The notes: generated by a model from the sequence alone, not told the origin. A stretch of 64,000 nt of DNA from Chryseobacterium panacisoli (GCF_008274625.1 NZ_VTRU01000001.1:1116001-1180000); one strand, 5' to 3'; shown: positions 34,865 through 46,963, counted from the stretch's first letter. Program-made: numbers and translations.

Positions 34865-35773
34865 TTAATCTTTGAGTTGATCTTTCGGGATAAAATAAAA
34901 AGAGGGTTTTGCCGTTCCCAATGGAGATTTAAATTTTTCTCCGGAAATATAAATTCCATTTTCATCTACGCTTATTCCTTCAATCTGAGCTAATGAAAGA
35001 GCTGTTCCCAGATAATAGTGCTTTGGTTTTTCTTTGAAAAATATTCCGGGCTCCGTTTCAGTAAAGACATCTAAAAAGACTTCCGTTTTCTTGGTATACC
35101 CCACCAAATAAAGCTTTTTATTAAAATAAGAAGCATCTGTAACGACAAAACCTGTTTTATAAGTTTCTATTTTTTCTGCTTTTTGCTGTTCTGAAATTTC
35201 AGGATCTACCACATAATGCGAAGTTGCCTTTGAGGCCCATTCTTTGGTGAAAATATGAAGCTTTCCATTCAAATAGATCATGGCTTCCGCATCAAAATCA
35301 TTGCTGGCATTTTTAGAGGTAAATTCGGTTTGTTCAGGATAATAAAAGAGAATTCGTGTTCCGTCTAAAGCTCTTTCTGAGCCCGGAATTTTAATGATAT
35401 TAGACGAATCAAGGCGTCCGTAAGGAACTTTATAAATCATCAGATCTTTTCTTGTCCCGGTATTGTTACCAAAATCTCCGATATAAAAATTTTCACCGTC
35501 ATTCGCCAAAGCCTCCCAATCTGTATTAATCAAATTGGTTTTCAGTGTTCGGATAATTTCGCCATTATTTTTATCAATTTCAAAAAGCTCAGCCGGATTT
35601 CCACTATCGTTGAAAGTGTATAATTTTCCGTTTAAAATATCAAATCCTGAAGTTTCTTCAATCTTCTCATTCAGATAATTAACTCTGTATTTTTTTATTT
35701 TCAGAAAGTCGGTCTGCTGGGAAAATGCAGATTGAATGGTAAAAAGAGCAACAATGAGAAGAAATTTTTTCAT
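34865..35773 (-). CDS. Exported beta-propeller-like protein of unknown function
   Basis: A 302-residue protein with a signal peptide (about 1-18, ending SAFSQ). The mature part has repeats of short beta strands: EETSGFDILNGKLYTFNDSG (about 40-59), NTDWEALANDGENFYIGDFG (about 83-102) and AQIEGISVDENGIYISGEKF (about 271-290). This is the pattern of six- or seven-bladed propellers of the SdiA-regulated or phytase-like type. There are no obvious catalytic residues and no T9SS tail. The role is unknown; it may bind carbohydrate or calcium on the periplasmic side. Confidence 0.72.
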   Translation of the reverse strand: MKKFLLIVALFTIQSAFSQQTDFLKIKKYRVNYLNEKIEETSGFDILNGKLYTFNDSGNPAELFEIDKNNGEIIRTLKTNLINTDWEALANDGENFYIGDFGNNTGTRKDLMIYKVPYGRLDSSNIIKIPGSERALDGTRILFYYPEQTEFTSKNASNDFDAEAMIYLNGKLHIFTKEWASKATSHYVVDPEISEQQKAEKIETYKTGFVVTDASYFNKKLYLVGYTKKTEVFLDVFTETEPGIFFKEKPKHYYLGTALSLAQIEGISVDENGIYISGEKFKSPLGTAKPSFYFIPKDQLKD

Positions 35774-35841
35774 AAGACAAAAGTAAGATTTTATTGCAAG
35801 TTGAGGGATTGGAATTTTAGAGCGTTGAAGTTATAAGAACA

Positions 35842-35910
35842 TAGATTCCTACGGAATGGACAAACTAAGCGCTTTTTTCTCCACACACCTTCTCATTCCG
35901 TAGGAATCTA
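35842..35910. repeat. Palindromic dispersed element, copy A
   Basis: Arms TAGATTCCTACGGAATG (35842-35858) and CATTCCGTAGGAATCTA (35894-35910) are perfect 17-bp complements around a 35-nt loop. It belongs to a family with further copies at 46031, 50809, 52638 and 62102. It lies upstream of the 34865-35773 gene, in a 296-bp gap that otherwise holds no recognisable signals. Confidence 0.9.
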
Positions 35911-36069
35911 AATATTTTATGAGCCCTTTGAAAATAATTTTTGATTTTGAGTTGGAAAGTTTAAGAGATTTATTATTTTGATTATTCACCTTTCTCTCAT
36001 CTTAAAATAGAAAAACGAGCTAAAATAGCCCGCTTCTCCCTTAGATTTCTATTGATTTTAAAAACAAGC

Positions 36070-37023
36070 TTAAGCAGTTTTCTGCTTGTCCTGAGTTTGC
36101 TGTTGTTCTTTCTTTTTTGCCTGTTTTGCAAAATATTCTTTCTGGTATTGCCTTACCGTTTTTCCGGTTCCGTCATGTCTCCATCCCGGTGAATTGAAAA
36201 TATAATTGATTCTGTCTGTGAATTTTAATCCGGGCTGTTTGAGATCTTTCCAGATTTTTCTCCATTCATAAAAAAGGACTGTATCTGGTCTGTTATCCGG
36301 CATTTTAGGATAGATTCCATATTTTACAGGAATATTAGGGTCTTCTTTTTGAAAAGTACCAAATATTTTATCCCAGATAATCAGACACATTCCCATGTTC
36401 TTATCCAGATATTTTACATTACATGCATGATGAACGCGGTGATGGGAAGGAGTGACAAGAATATATTCCAAAAACCCCATACTCTTTACAGTCTGTGTAT
36501 GAACCCACGTTCCATATACCTGACCAATGGCGTAAGCCACCATAATATGCCAAGGATTAAATCCCAGAAATGCAAGCGGTGAAAAATATAAATATCTGTA
36601 AAGCGGCTGCAATACAGGGCTTCTGAATCCTGTTGTAAGGTTGAAGTATTCTGAACTGTGGTGTGTGATATGAACAGCCCAGAATGCTCTGGAACGATGG
36701 TCCACATAATGCAGTACATAATAGGCAAAATCTGTGATGATAAAACAGGCCAGCAGATACCATACACTAAGATCCCATGAAAAAAGTCTGTGATTGTAGA
36801 AGAAAAACATAACGCCCATGGCAAATGCTTTCATGATAAGGTCCAGACCAAAGTTCATCAATGCCAGATAAACATTGGTAGCAAGATCTTTCCCGCTATA
36901 TAGCTTAGCTTCTGAAACGTGGCTGTAAATCATTTCAGCTAAAATAACAGTTGCATGCAGCGGGATAGCCCATGCATACACATTTTCCAGCCCATCCTCG
37001 CTCATAAGAAAATCCATCATCAC
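36070..37023 (-). CDS. Sterol desaturase / fatty-acid hydroxylase family membrane protein
   Basis: A 317-residue di-iron membrane oxygenase. Several hydrophobic helices occupy about 10-160. The histidine clusters are DFAYYVLHYVDHRSRAFW (about 96-113, H-x-x-x-H), AVHITHHSSEYFN (about 115-127) and HHRVHHACN (about 200-208), which bind the iron pair. The C-terminus is lysine- and glutamine-rich. These enzymes hydroxylate or desaturate lipids, but the substrate is unknown. Three ATGs in a row at the start leave the exact N-terminus open. It is transcribed toward the 34865 gene with a 296-bp gap. Confidence 0.9.
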   Translation of the reverse strand: MMMDFLMSEDGLENVYAWAIPLHATVILAEMIYSHVSEAKLYSGKDLATNVYLALMNFGLDLIMKAFAMGVMFFFYNHRLFSWDLSVWYLLACFIITDFAYYVLHYVDHRSRAFWAVHITHHSSEYFNLTTGFRSPVLQPLYRYLYFSPLAFLGFNPWHIMVAYAIGQVYGTWVHTQTVKSMGFLEYILVTPSHHRVHHACNVKYLDKNMGMCLIIWDKIFGTFQKEDPNIPVKYGIYPKMPDNRPDTVLFYEWRKIWKDLKQPGLKFTDRINYIFNSPGWRHDGTGKTVRQYQKEYFAKQAKKKEQQQTQDKQKTA

Positions 37024-37092
37024 AAAATAATTTGTGCAAAGTTAGGATTTTAACCTTTTTTTAAGGAAGTTTTGATTTTTTTTAAGGAAATT

Positions 37093-38127
37093 TTAATCTG
37101 TTGCTTTATTGGCCAATTGCCCGCAGGCTGCATCAATATCACCTCCACGGCTTCTTCTTACCATTACGGTAATCCCTGCATTTTCAAGCTGACGGATATA
37201 GTTTTCTTCCGCCTGTTTGTTACATTGATCATATTTTCCGTCACCAATCGGGTTGTATTGAATAAGATTTACTTTTGAAGGAACCTGTTTGCAGTATCTG
37301 ATCAAAGCTTTAATATCTTCATCTCCGTCATTGATTCCTTTCCATACACAGTATTCAAAAGTAATGACAGAACCTGTTTTTTGATACCAGTACTGAAGAG
37401 ATTCCATAATATCCGTCAACGGAAATTTATCCGAGAAAGGCATGATCTCGTTACGTTTTGATTCAATAGCTGAGTGAAGGGATAAAGCCAGTTTCACACG
37501 CAGCTCGTCATCAGCAAGCATTTTGATCATCTTTGGAATACCGGATGTAGAAACAGTAATTCTTCTTGGAGACATTCCCAATCCTTCCGGCTGGGTAATT
37601 TTTCTGATGGCTTCCACTACGTTCTTGTAATTCATCATCGGCTCTCCCATTCCCATAAATACAATATTGGAAAGCGGTCTCTCGAAGTACATTCTGCTCT
37701 GGCTGTCAATCAGGGCTACCTGATCTACAATTTCAGCTACTTCAAGGTTTCTCATCCTTTTCAGTTTTGCTGTAGCACAGAATTCGCAGTTTAATGAGCA
37801 TCCTACCTGTGAAGATACACAGGCTGTAGTTCTTGTTTCTGTAGGAATAAGAACAGATTCCACCATCAGCCCGTCATGAAGTTTCACTCCGTTTTTGATG
37901 GTTCCGTCAGTACTTTTTTGAAGAAGATCTACGGAAACAGGATTAATGGTATATTCTTCGGAAATTTTTTCACGAAGTGATTTCGAAAGATTCGTCATTT
38001 CATCTATCGAATGGAGATTTTTACTCCATAGCCAGTCATAGACCTGTTTCGCACGAAACGGTTTTTCTCCTAAAGACTCAAAGTAATCTTTAAGCTGGTC
38101 CAGTGATAATATACGGATATCTTTCAA
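37093..38127 (-). CDS. rlmN: 23S rRNA (adenine2503-C2)-methyltransferase RlmN
   Basis: A 344-residue radical-SAM methyltransferase modifying A2503 of 23S rRNA (and A37 of some tRNAs). The radical-SAM cluster motif is CSLNCEFCATAKL (about 109-121). CVSSQVG directly before it holds one functional Cys, and the C-terminal AACGQLANK holds the second, so both catalytic cysteines are present. FMGMGEPMMNYKNV (about 153-166) binds SAM. The length is normal. It is separated from queA by a long A/T-rich hairpin region. Confidence 0.97.
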   Translation of the reverse strand: MKDIRILSLDQLKDYFESLGEKPFRAKQVYDWLWSKNLHSIDEMTNLSKSLREKISEEYTINPVSVDLLQKSTDGTIKNGVKLHDGLMVESVLIPTETRTTACVSSQVGCSLNCEFCATAKLKRMRNLEVAEIVDQVALIDSQSRMYFERPLSNIVFMGMGEPMMNYKNVVEAIRKITQPEGLGMSPRRITVSTSGIPKMIKMLADDELRVKLALSLHSAIESKRNEIMPFSDKFPLTDIMESLQYWYQKTGSVITFEYCVWKGINDGDEDIKALIRYCKQVPSKVNLIQYNPIGDGKYDQCNKQAEENYIRQLENAGITVMVRRSRGGDIDAACGQLANKATD

Positions 38128-38151
38128 AATAGGGTTGATTATAGATTTTAA

Positions 38152-38210
38152 ATTATAAATTTTAGATTAAAACCCTTTCCTAAGATTAGGATCAATCTAA
38201 AATTTATAAT
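38152..38210. repeat. Nested inverted repeat between queA and rlmN
   Basis: Arms ATTATAAATTTTAGATT (38152-38168) and AATCTAAAATTTATAAT (38194-38210) are exact 17-bp complements. Inside the 25-nt loop is a second hairpin (CCTAA-GA-TTAGG, 38179-38190). It may act as the queA terminator, or be a flavobacterial intergenic repeat. Confidence 0.75.
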
Positions 38211-38227
38211 CTATAATTTAAAATTAA

Positions 38228-39277
38228 TTACAAAATAAGCATTGCGTCACCGTAAGAATAGAATTTATACTTTTCTCTTACAGCTTCTTCATAAGCCTGC
38301 ATTACGAAATCTTTTCCTGCAAAGGCAGCAATCATCATAAGCAGTGTAGACTTCGGTGTATGGAAGTTTGTGATCATTGAAGTAGCGACTCCGAAATCGT
38401 GAGGCGGATAAATGAATTTATTTGTCCATCCGTTGAAAGCAGAGATCTTTTTGTTTGAAGAAACAGAAGTTTCCAATGCTCTCATCGTTGTAGTACCTAC
38501 CGCACAAACTCTTCTGTGAGATTCTACTGCTCTATTGATAAGGTCAGCATTTTTTTCATCGATGATGATCTCTTCAGATTCCATTTTGTGCTTAGAAAGA
38601 TCTTCTACCTCAATCGGGTTGAATGTTCCCAATCCTACGTGAAGTGTTACTTCAGCAAAATTGATTCCTTTGATCTCCAATCTCTTCATCAAATGCTTAG
38701 AGAAGTGAAGACCTGCTGTAGGTGCAGCAACAGCTCCTTCTATTTTAGCATAGATAGTCTGGTATCTTTCTGCATCTTCCGGCTCTACTGCTCTTTTGAT
38801 ATACTTTGGAAGTGGAGTTTCTCCCAATTCTTTTAATTTCGTTCTGAATTCGTCGTAAGAACCGTCGAATAAGAATCTTAATGTTCTTCCTCTTGAAGTG
38901 GTGTTATCAATAACTTCCGCTACCAAAGATTCATCTTCAGTGAAGAATAATTTGTTACCAATTCTGATTTTTCTTGCCGGATCTACCAGAACATCCCAAA
39001 CTCTGGTTTCTTTATCAAGCTCTCTTAATAAGAAAACTTCAATTTTAGCACCTGTTTTTTCTTTATTTCCGTAAAGACGAGCAGGGAAAACTTTAGTATT
39101 GTTGAAGATAAACAAATCATCCTCATCAAAATAATCCACTACATCCTTGAATAATTTATGCTCAATAGTTTGTGTTTTTCTATCAAGTACCATTAATCTA
39201 GCTTCGTCTCTGTGCTCTGATGGGTGTTCTGCTAATAATTCCGCAGGAAGATCAAAATTAAAATCTGATGTTTTCAT
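38228..39277 (-). CDS. queA: S-adenosylmethionine:tRNA ribosyltransferase-isomerase QueA
   Basis: A 349-residue enzyme in queuosine synthesis; it transfers the ribosyl part of SAM to 7-aminomethyl-7-deazaguanine in tRNA. Hallmarks are [21 protein letters not shown] (about 8-28, shared N-terminus), [15 protein letters not shown] (about 55-69), [17 protein letters not shown] (about 182-198) and [10 protein letters not shown] (about 215). Full family length. No preQ1 riboswitch is seen in the 114 bp before it. It is separated from rlmN only by the hairpin. Confidence 0.97.
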   Translation of the reverse strand: MKTSDFNFDLPAELLAEHPSEHRDEARLMVLDRKTQTIEHKLFKDVVDYFDEDDLFIFNNTKVFPARLYGNKEKTGAKIEVFLLRELDKETRVWDVLVDPARKIRIGNKLFFTEDESLVAEVIDNTTSRGRTLRFLFDGSYDEFRTKLKELGETPLPKYIKRAVEPEDAERYQTIYAKIEGAVAAPTAGLHFSKHLMKRLEIKGINFAEVTLHVGLGTFNPIEVEDLSKHKMESEEIIIDEKNADLINRAVESHRRVCAVGTTTMRALETSVSSNKKISAFNGWTNKFIYPPHDFGVATSMITNFHTPKSTLLMMIAAFAGKDFVMQAYEEAVREKYKFYSYGDAMLIL

Positions 39278-39451
39278 TTTTTAAATTACGGTTTAAAAAT
39301 TATTGAAATTACAAGGTGTAATTTTCGGAGTGCAAATATACGACATTGAACACCCCTTTGTCAAGTATTATTTACAACGAAATATAAAACCGTGATTTTA
39401 CGGGGATTTTTAAGCTTAAAAAGTTCTACTTTTGGGAAAATTAAATTCAGC

Positions 39452-40156
39452 ATGGAGCCAGTAAGCAAAATCTACTTCCTTAATAATCCGTATCCTGGCG
39501 GACATAAGATCGTCACCTTCAACTGGAGCGGGCGAATTGATGAATATGGGTTTATCTGGTTTGATTTTCATTTAAAAACTGAAGATTATTACGCCAATGA
39601 TGATCATGACAATGATGAGGAAGACGAAGATTTATCGGACTGGGACTCTAAAGGCGTATGGGAAAACTACCATACCTGTACTCTATCGTCAACGTATTGG
39701 GGTGAAAAAAGAGGAATCAGAATTAATAATCCTGATGAAAAACTGGACTTTGATGCTGTTGTTAAAAATAATCTTTCCAGCAACGATCTTCCATCTGAAC
39801 AACATTCTGATGGTGATGATCTGGCCTTCAATATTTATCTGCTTGGCCATGACAGCTGTGCAGGTCATGAAATTCGGTTTTTAAAGACAGGCAACAATCA
39901 ATATGATATTACATGGACCGGCAAAATTGCATTAACCTACGCAGGTGATGATGAGTTTTCCCATGAGTTCAAAGCAGAGATTTTCAATGCTGAATTTGAA
40001 GGATTCCACTATCCTAAAACCTGGTCGGTAGAAAAAGCGGCTGAGGTATTCAAGGCCAAACTTGCCAATTTTGAATACTATGAATTTGTAGATCTGAATC
40101 CTAAAAGCAATAAGAGAGAATACAAATTAAACAAAATCAAATCGATAACCACATAA
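39452..40156 (+). CDS. Hypothetical acidic beta-rich protein paired with AIM24
   Basis: A 234-residue protein from the preferred start MEPVSKIYFL; an earlier ATG at 39392 adds 20 residues of non-matching sequence. It has two related halves: ...PGGHKIVTFNWSGRIDEYGF (about 13-32) and CAGHEIRFLKTGNNQYDITW (about 135-154). This suggests an internal duplication of a beta-sandwich domain, with an acidic linker of Asp/Glu residues near 50-60. No catalytic motif and no signal peptide are visible. It lies 27 bp before the AIM24 gene on the same strand and is probably co-transcribed. The function is unknown. Confidence 0.7.
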   Translation: MEPVSKIYFLNNPYPGGHKIVTFNWSGRIDEYGFIWFDFHLKTEDYYANDDHDNDEEDEDLSDWDSKGVWENYHTCTLSSTYWGEKRGIRINNPDEKLDFDAVVKNNLSSNDLPSEQHSDGDDLAFNIYLLGHDSCAGHEIRFLKTGNNQYDITWTGKIALTYAGDDEFSHEFKAEIFNAEFEGFHYPKTWSVEKAAEVFKAKLANFEYYEFVDLNPKSNKREYKLNKIKSITT

Positions 40157-40183
40157 AAACAACCAATCAAAAAAATTATCATT

Positions 40184-40876
40184 ATGAGTAAATATTCAAT
40201 TGAAGCATTTATCAACGAAACAAAAGAGAATCCGCAGCAAAGAGATTATTTTGAGCTGGAAACCAAGCATCTTCTGGAAATCAATCTTAATAATCAGGCG
40301 GTATGGACTAAAAAAGGAAGCATGGTAAGCTATGTGGGCAATATCAATTTTGAAAGACAGGGAATGTTGGCCGGAGGAATTGGGAATCTTCTTAAAAAAG
40401 CAATCAGCGGTGAAGGCAGCAAGCTTATGAAAGCAGAAGGTACGGGAAAATTGTATGTAGCAGATTCCGGAAAAAAAGTACGTATTCTTTATCTGAATAA
40501 TGAATCAGTATGTGTGAACGGAAATGATGTTCTTGCTCATGAACAAAGCGTAAACAGTGATATTACCATGCTTAAGAGTATTGCAGGAATGATGTCCGGC
40601 GGACTTTTCCAGGTGAAACTTTCAGGAACGGGGCATATTGCCATTACAACTCACGGAGATCCGTTAACCTTACTGGTAACTCCTGATACACCTGTATTCA
40701 CAGATCCTAATGCTACCGTTGCATGGTCCGGAAACCTGAGCCCGGAACTGAAAACCAATGTTTCTTTCAAAAGCCTTATCGGAAGAGGTAGCGGTGAAGA
40801 ATTTCAGATGAAGTTCTCAGGCCACGGATGGGTATTGATCCAACCTTACGAAGAAGTTTATTATATGGAAAAATAA
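40184..40876 (+). CDS. AIM24-family protein
   Basis: A 230-residue protein of the AIM24 (DUF124/TIGR00266-like) family. It has the family's glycine-rich beta-strand pattern: NNQAVWTKKGSMVSYVGNIN (about 36-55), GTGKLYVADSGKKVRILYL (about 87-105), VKLSGTGHIAITTHGDP (about 144-160) and FKSLIGRGSGEEFQMKFSGHG (about 196-216). The fold is a double-stranded beta-helix-like barrel; the biochemical role in bacteria is unknown. It lies 27 bp after the acidic protein gene and 55 bp before the M61 peptidase gene on the same strand. Confidence 0.88.
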   Translation: MSKYSIEAFINETKENPQQRDYFELETKHLLEINLNNQAVWTKKGSMVSYVGNINFERQGMLAGGIGNLLKKAISGEGSKLMKAEGTGKLYVADSGKKVRILYLNNESVCVNGNDVLAHEQSVNSDITMLKSIAGMMSGGLFQVKLSGTGHIAITTHGDPLTLLVTPDTPVFTDPNATVAWSGNLSPELKTNVSFKSLIGRGSGEEFQMKFSGHGWVLIQPYEEVYYMEK

Positions 40877-40931
40877 AGCAGACAAACCTTAGAGGTAATT
40901 TTGTATTTTCGTAGTACTTAAAGCAATAGCA

Positions 40932-42467
40932 ATGAATACTATTATAAAGCTATTTTTTCTGATCGTTATAATTCCTGAAATAATTATAGCCCAAAAAACA
41001 AAGAATAATTACAAATACAATATAGACCTTCTTCATATGTCCAATGATGAAGTCCGGGTATCTTTTTCGCCACCAAAGAATAATCTTAAACAAGGCAGGT
41101 TTATTATTCCCAAACTGGTACCCGGATTTTATCAGGCCATGAATTTCGGACAATATGTTTCTCATTTCACAGCCACCGATAAAAACGGAAAAAAAATTCT
41201 GACCGAACGTCTGGATAAAAACAGCTGGCTGATACATGATTTGAATCGTGTAAAGAAAATATCCTATCAGGTAGCTGATGGATGGGACTCTTTGGAGAAA
41301 GAATCCAATGAGGCGAGATCTGCCGGAAGTATGTTTATAAAAGACAGTGTTTCTGTCATCAATTATAATTCTTTAGTGGGATATTTTGAAGAAATGAAAG
41401 ATATTCCTTACCAGATCACCATTACAAAAAACAAGAATTTTTATGCTTCCTCTGCTTTAAACTATCAACAGAAAAATAAAAACACAGATATAGTCTGGGC
41501 AAAGGATTACCGGGAGTTGGTAGATTCTCCAGTTCTGTACTCCGTTCCTGATACCACGTGGCTCAAAATAGGCCATACCAAAGTGCTTGTCTCATTCTAT
41601 AATAAAAAGGAAAGACATTACTCCAAAACGATTGCCCACGAAATAGAAAACATTCTGAAAAATCAGCAGGCTTATCTTGGCGGAACATTACCGGTCAACA
41701 AATATGCTTTTCTGATCTACTATGAGTCTTCCAATGAAAACGGATATCTGGGTGACGGCTTGGAACATTCTCACTCTACAGTCTGCCTGTACCGTTCCGG
41801 AAATATGAAATTTATTCCGCATGCTTTAAACAGGGTGGCTTCTCATGAGTTTTTCCATGTGGTTACACCGCTTAACATTCATTCAGGGGAAATTCAGCAT
41901 TATGATTTCCTGAATCCCGTCATGTCCGAGCATTTATGGCTATATGAAGGAATGACAGAATATGCTACCATACACATGCCTATCAAACAAAAAATGATCA
42001 GTCTGGAAGATTTTGAAAAAAGTCTGGAAGAAAAGATCAAAGGAATGAAAGAGTTTGATAACACCCTATCTTTTACGGAAATGAGTAAAAAATCCATGGA
42101 AAGGCAGGATCAGTATATGAACTTTTATATGAAGGGGGCATTGCTCGGAGTATGCTTAGACATAAGACTAAGAGAACTTTCTAATGGAAAAATAGGAACT
42201 CAGGATCTGATGCAGATGCTTATGAAAAAATATGGAGCAGGTAAATATTTTAATGATAATGAACTTTTTGATGAAATTACAAAAATGACCTATCCTGAAA
42301 TCCGTACATTTTTCAGAGATTATATAGAAGACACCCAGCCTATTCCTTTGAAAGAGTATCTGGAAAAAGCAGGTTTCAACTATGATGAAGCAACCGGAAA
42401 AGTAACGACCCTTCCGAACCCTGATGCAAAACAACTGGCTCTAAGAAAAGCATGGATTAATCAATAA
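40932..42467 (+). CDS. Exported M61-type metallopeptidase (glycyl aminopeptidase family)
   Basis: A 511-residue zinc peptidase with a signal peptide (about 1-20). The N-terminal beta domain (about 25-200) is followed by the zinc site ASHEFFHVVTPLNIHS (about 309-324; HExxH) and, 20-30 residues later, the Glu ligand in LWLYEGMTEYAT (about 340-351). The closing PDZ domain of long M61 enzymes is absent, though a short version or helical tail fills 400-511. It would clip N-terminal residues of periplasmic peptides. It is preceded by a gene pair of unknown function, with no terminator seen between. Confidence 0.9.
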   Translation: MNTIIKLFFLIVIIPEIIIAQKTKNNYKYNIDLLHMSNDEVRVSFSPPKNNLKQGRFIIPKLVPGFYQAMNFGQYVSHFTATDKNGKKILTERLDKNSWLIHDLNRVKKISYQVADGWDSLEKESNEARSAGSMFIKDSVSVINYNSLVGYFEEMKDIPYQITITKNKNFYASSALNYQQKNKNTDIVWAKDYRELVDSPVLYSVPDTTWLKIGHTKVLVSFYNKKERHYSKTIAHEIENILKNQQAYLGGTLPVNKYAFLIYYESSNENGYLGDGLEHSHSTVCLYRSGNMKFIPHALNRVASHEFFHVVTPLNIHSGEIQHYDFLNPVMSEHLWLYEGMTEYATIHMPIKQKMISLEDFEKSLEEKIKGMKEFDNTLSFTEMSKKSMERQDQYMNFYMKGALLGVCLDIRLRELSNGKIGTQDLMQMLMKKYGAGKYFNDNELFDEITKMTYPEIRTFFRDYIEDTQPIPLKEYLEKAGFNYDEATGKVTTLPNPDAKQLALRKAWINQ

Positions 42468-42534
42468 TTTTTTAAGCGAAATAACAAGAAAGTAAAAATG
42501 GCTAAAGAGTAAAAGGTTAATCAGCTGTATTTCC

Positions 42535-42615
42535 ACACTCTAATTCCCTCAAACCCTCGCATCCAAACCCAACACTCACAAACTCTCCTACCCTCCAACT
42601 TAATATCTCTCACGC
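42535..42615 (+). other. Strand-asymmetric, G-poor pyrimidine/A tract
   Basis: About 80 bp between the M61 and GH109 genes are made almost wholly of C, T and A (for example CTCTAATTCCCTCAAACCCT), with very few G. A similar shorter tract is at about 46107-46165. It may be an intergenic repeat or protein-binding region. No gene or hairpin is seen in it. Confidence 0.4.
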
Positions 42616-42659
42616 CATCGGGATTTACAAAAGTTTTAATATATTTAGGAAAAAAATAG

Positions 42660-44951
<2,292 letters not shown>

Positions 44952-44961
<10 letters not shown>

Positions 44962-45986
44962 ACGATATTGTCATTCAATTTATTGGTACGGATAATTATG
45001 ATCTCACTCCTATAACTGACGGACTGATCAATACAACCTATCTTTTGGAAAATAAGGATCAGAGGAAGAAGTTTATTCTGCAGAAAATTAACAATCATGT
45101 TTTCAGACAGCCGGAAGTGATAGTCAACAATCATTTAATGATTAATGAAATTCTAAAGTCAAATGACTATCAGTTTCAAATCATAGAGCCAATCCCTTCC
45201 CTTACCAATAAACTTTTGGTAGAAGATTCAAATAATGATCCGTGGCGCATGCTGAGTTTCGTAGAAAACAGTATGACCTTTCTTACCGCTCCATCTTTAC
45301 AGGTGGCTTTTGAAGCAGCCAAAACCTTCAGTTATTTCCTTACCACTATTAATACCGAAAAACTGCCTGCCATAGAAGATTCTCTTCCTAATTTTCTTAA
45401 TTTTGAGAAAAGGGTTGCAGATTATAAGAATGCACTCAAAGAGGCGGCCCCTCAATTAAAAGAAAATGCAAAAGCTGAAATAGAAATCACCAATCAGCTG
45501 CTGTCATTGCCGGAGCACTGGATCGAAATGGAGAAAAACAATCAGATTCCCAAAAGAATCATCCATGCCGATGTGAAAATCAGCAATATCCTCTTTGACC
45601 AAAATCATCATCCCTTAGCTGTCATTGATCTGGATACGATGATGATTTCTACTATTTTATATGATTTTGGAACGATGATCCAGTCCTATACCAACACAAC
45701 CCATGAAGATGATGGAAATGCCAGAAACAATTTCAATCCTGAAATGTATAAGGTTGTAAAAGAAGGATTTTTATTTTATCTAAAGGAAAAACTGACTTAT
45801 GAAGAATCTGAGAATCTTGATTATGCTGCACAAGTCGCTATTTATATCCAGGAGCTTCGTTTTTTAACAGATTATCTCAATGGAAGTGTTTATTATTCTA
45901 CGAAATATCCTGAGCATAATTTAGACCGGACCAAAAACCAACTGGAACTGCTGAAAGGACTGAGAGAATATTTGAGAAGTGAATGA
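44952..45986 (+). CDS. Phosphotransferase, NahK-like N-acetylhexosamine 1-kinase
   Basis: A 344-residue kinase of the aminoglycoside phosphotransferase fold. It has the early glycine/ribose loop ITDGLINTTYLLEN (about 21-34), then FILQKINNHVF (about 41-51) with the ATP Lys. The catalytic loop is IHADVKISNILFD (about 206-218) and the metal Asp lies in AVIDLDTMM (about 225-233). The overall layout matches NahK-type kinases that phosphorylate GalNAc/GlcNAc at C1. It is the last of three overlapping genes; together they would release, phosphorylate and nucleotidylate an N-acetylhexosamine. A choline- or thiamine-kinase assignment is less likely given the partners. Confidence 0.85.
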
Positions 45987-46030
45987 TGTTAAAAAACTCT
46001 TTAATTTCTATCAAGATTAAATACAAAATT

Positions 46031-46099
46031 TAGATTCCTATGGAATGACAAAGTGTGCGGATAGATAAAGTACTCTATTTCTCATTCCGCAGGAATCTA
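46031..46099. repeat. Palindromic dispersed element, copy B
   Basis: Arms TAGATTCCTATGGAATG (46031-46047) and CATTCCGCAGGAATCTA (46083-46099) differ by one G-T pair. It lies between convergent genes (NahK-like and DNA glycosylase) and could act as a terminator in both directions. Confidence 0.88.
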
Positions 46100-46152
46100 T
46101 GCTTTTACAATTCAAACTCTCAAACTTATTACCCGAATCCCGCAACCTTCTC

Positions 46153-46650
46153 TCAATCTAAAAACTCCAGTATACTCTTCCATTCTTCCAGCTTCTTCTC
46201 AAAGGAAACAGTATGAAGAGGGCTTGTAGAGGGCAGTAGAAAAACGGGCAGTTTATAATTTTTCCCCAACAGTTTTTGTAAATTTTTATAGGATTTCCCT
46301 CCATTGCAGAAAATAGCTTTCACGTTTGGATGTTCTTCCAGCAGTTCTGCAATCTGGTTAGCCTCTTCATTTCTGATTTCGGAATCCAGGCTTCCTTTTC
46401 TTTCGCAGGAATCAATGACGTCCCAAAGAGCAATATGATGTTTCTTAAGAGTTTGGATTCTTTGTATATAATCTTCAGTAAACTCTTCGTTTAGCAGCTC
46501 AAAGATAATTTTCCAGAATTTATTTTGCGGATGGGCATAATATTGCTGTTTTTCCAGTGACTTCACACCGGGAATTGAGCCTAAAATGATAATTTGAGAC
46601 TGAGCATCAATAAGGGGTTGAAATGAGGAAATACGGTTTTGCATATTCAA
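46153..46650 (-). CDS. DNA-deoxyinosine (hypoxanthine) glycosylase, UDG superfamily
   Basis: A 165-residue enzyme that removes deaminated adenine from DNA. The motif IIILGSIPGVKSLEKQQYYA (about 20-39) matches the TIGR04274-type pattern 'LGS.PG..S...Q.YYA.P.N.FW', with HPQNKFWKIIFELL after it and a C-terminal LPSTSPLH (about 139-146) for the second catalytic loop. Either of two ATGs two codons apart may be used. A single gene, with copy B of the repeat downstream. Confidence 0.9.
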   Translation of the reverse strand: MNMQNRISSFQPLIDAQSQIIILGSIPGVKSLEKQQYYAHPQNKFWKIIFELLNEEFTEDYIQRIQTLKKHHIALWDVIDSCERKGSLDSEIRNEEANQIAELLEEHPNVKAIFCNGGKSYKNLQKLLGKNYKLPVFLLPSTSPLHTVSFEKKLEEWKSILEFLD

Positions 46651-46963
46651 ATATAGAGATTTATTCCGCGTAGATGATGCTGATTAAACTATTTCCTATC
46701 TACCCTCTTTCGGTTAAGGAAATTAAAATTCAGGATATTGGAAGCTGGAAGAGGAAGGCTGTAAGTTACTATTAGCCATAAATTTACAAAATGAAAATAG
46801 GGAATAATTGTCGTTTACAACCTCAATAACTTTTCGCTTCAAGCTTCAAGCTCTCCCCTTATCTTAAACTCCGGTTATTTAGATTTTGCCTAAAGCTATT
46901 GGATTGTTTATCATAAAAAAAGCGGGCTAAAGCCCGCTCCTATTGATATTTATTTTGTTTCTC
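46651..46963. other. Gene-free stretch with degenerate inverted repeat
   Basis: No ORF of note. It holds a purine-rich segment (GGAAGCTGGAAGAGGAAGG, about 46740) and a pyrimidine-rich one (CTTCAAGCTTCAAGCTCTCC, about 46839), which partly complement each other, then the S9 terminator. The pattern resembles common flavobacterial intergenic repeats. Confidence 0.45.
46915..46938 (-). terminator. Terminator after the S9 peptidase gene
   Basis: Stem AGCGGGCT / AGCCCGCT with a very short loop, followed by TTTTTT on the minus strand, 25 bp past the stop at 46964. Confidence 0.85.
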
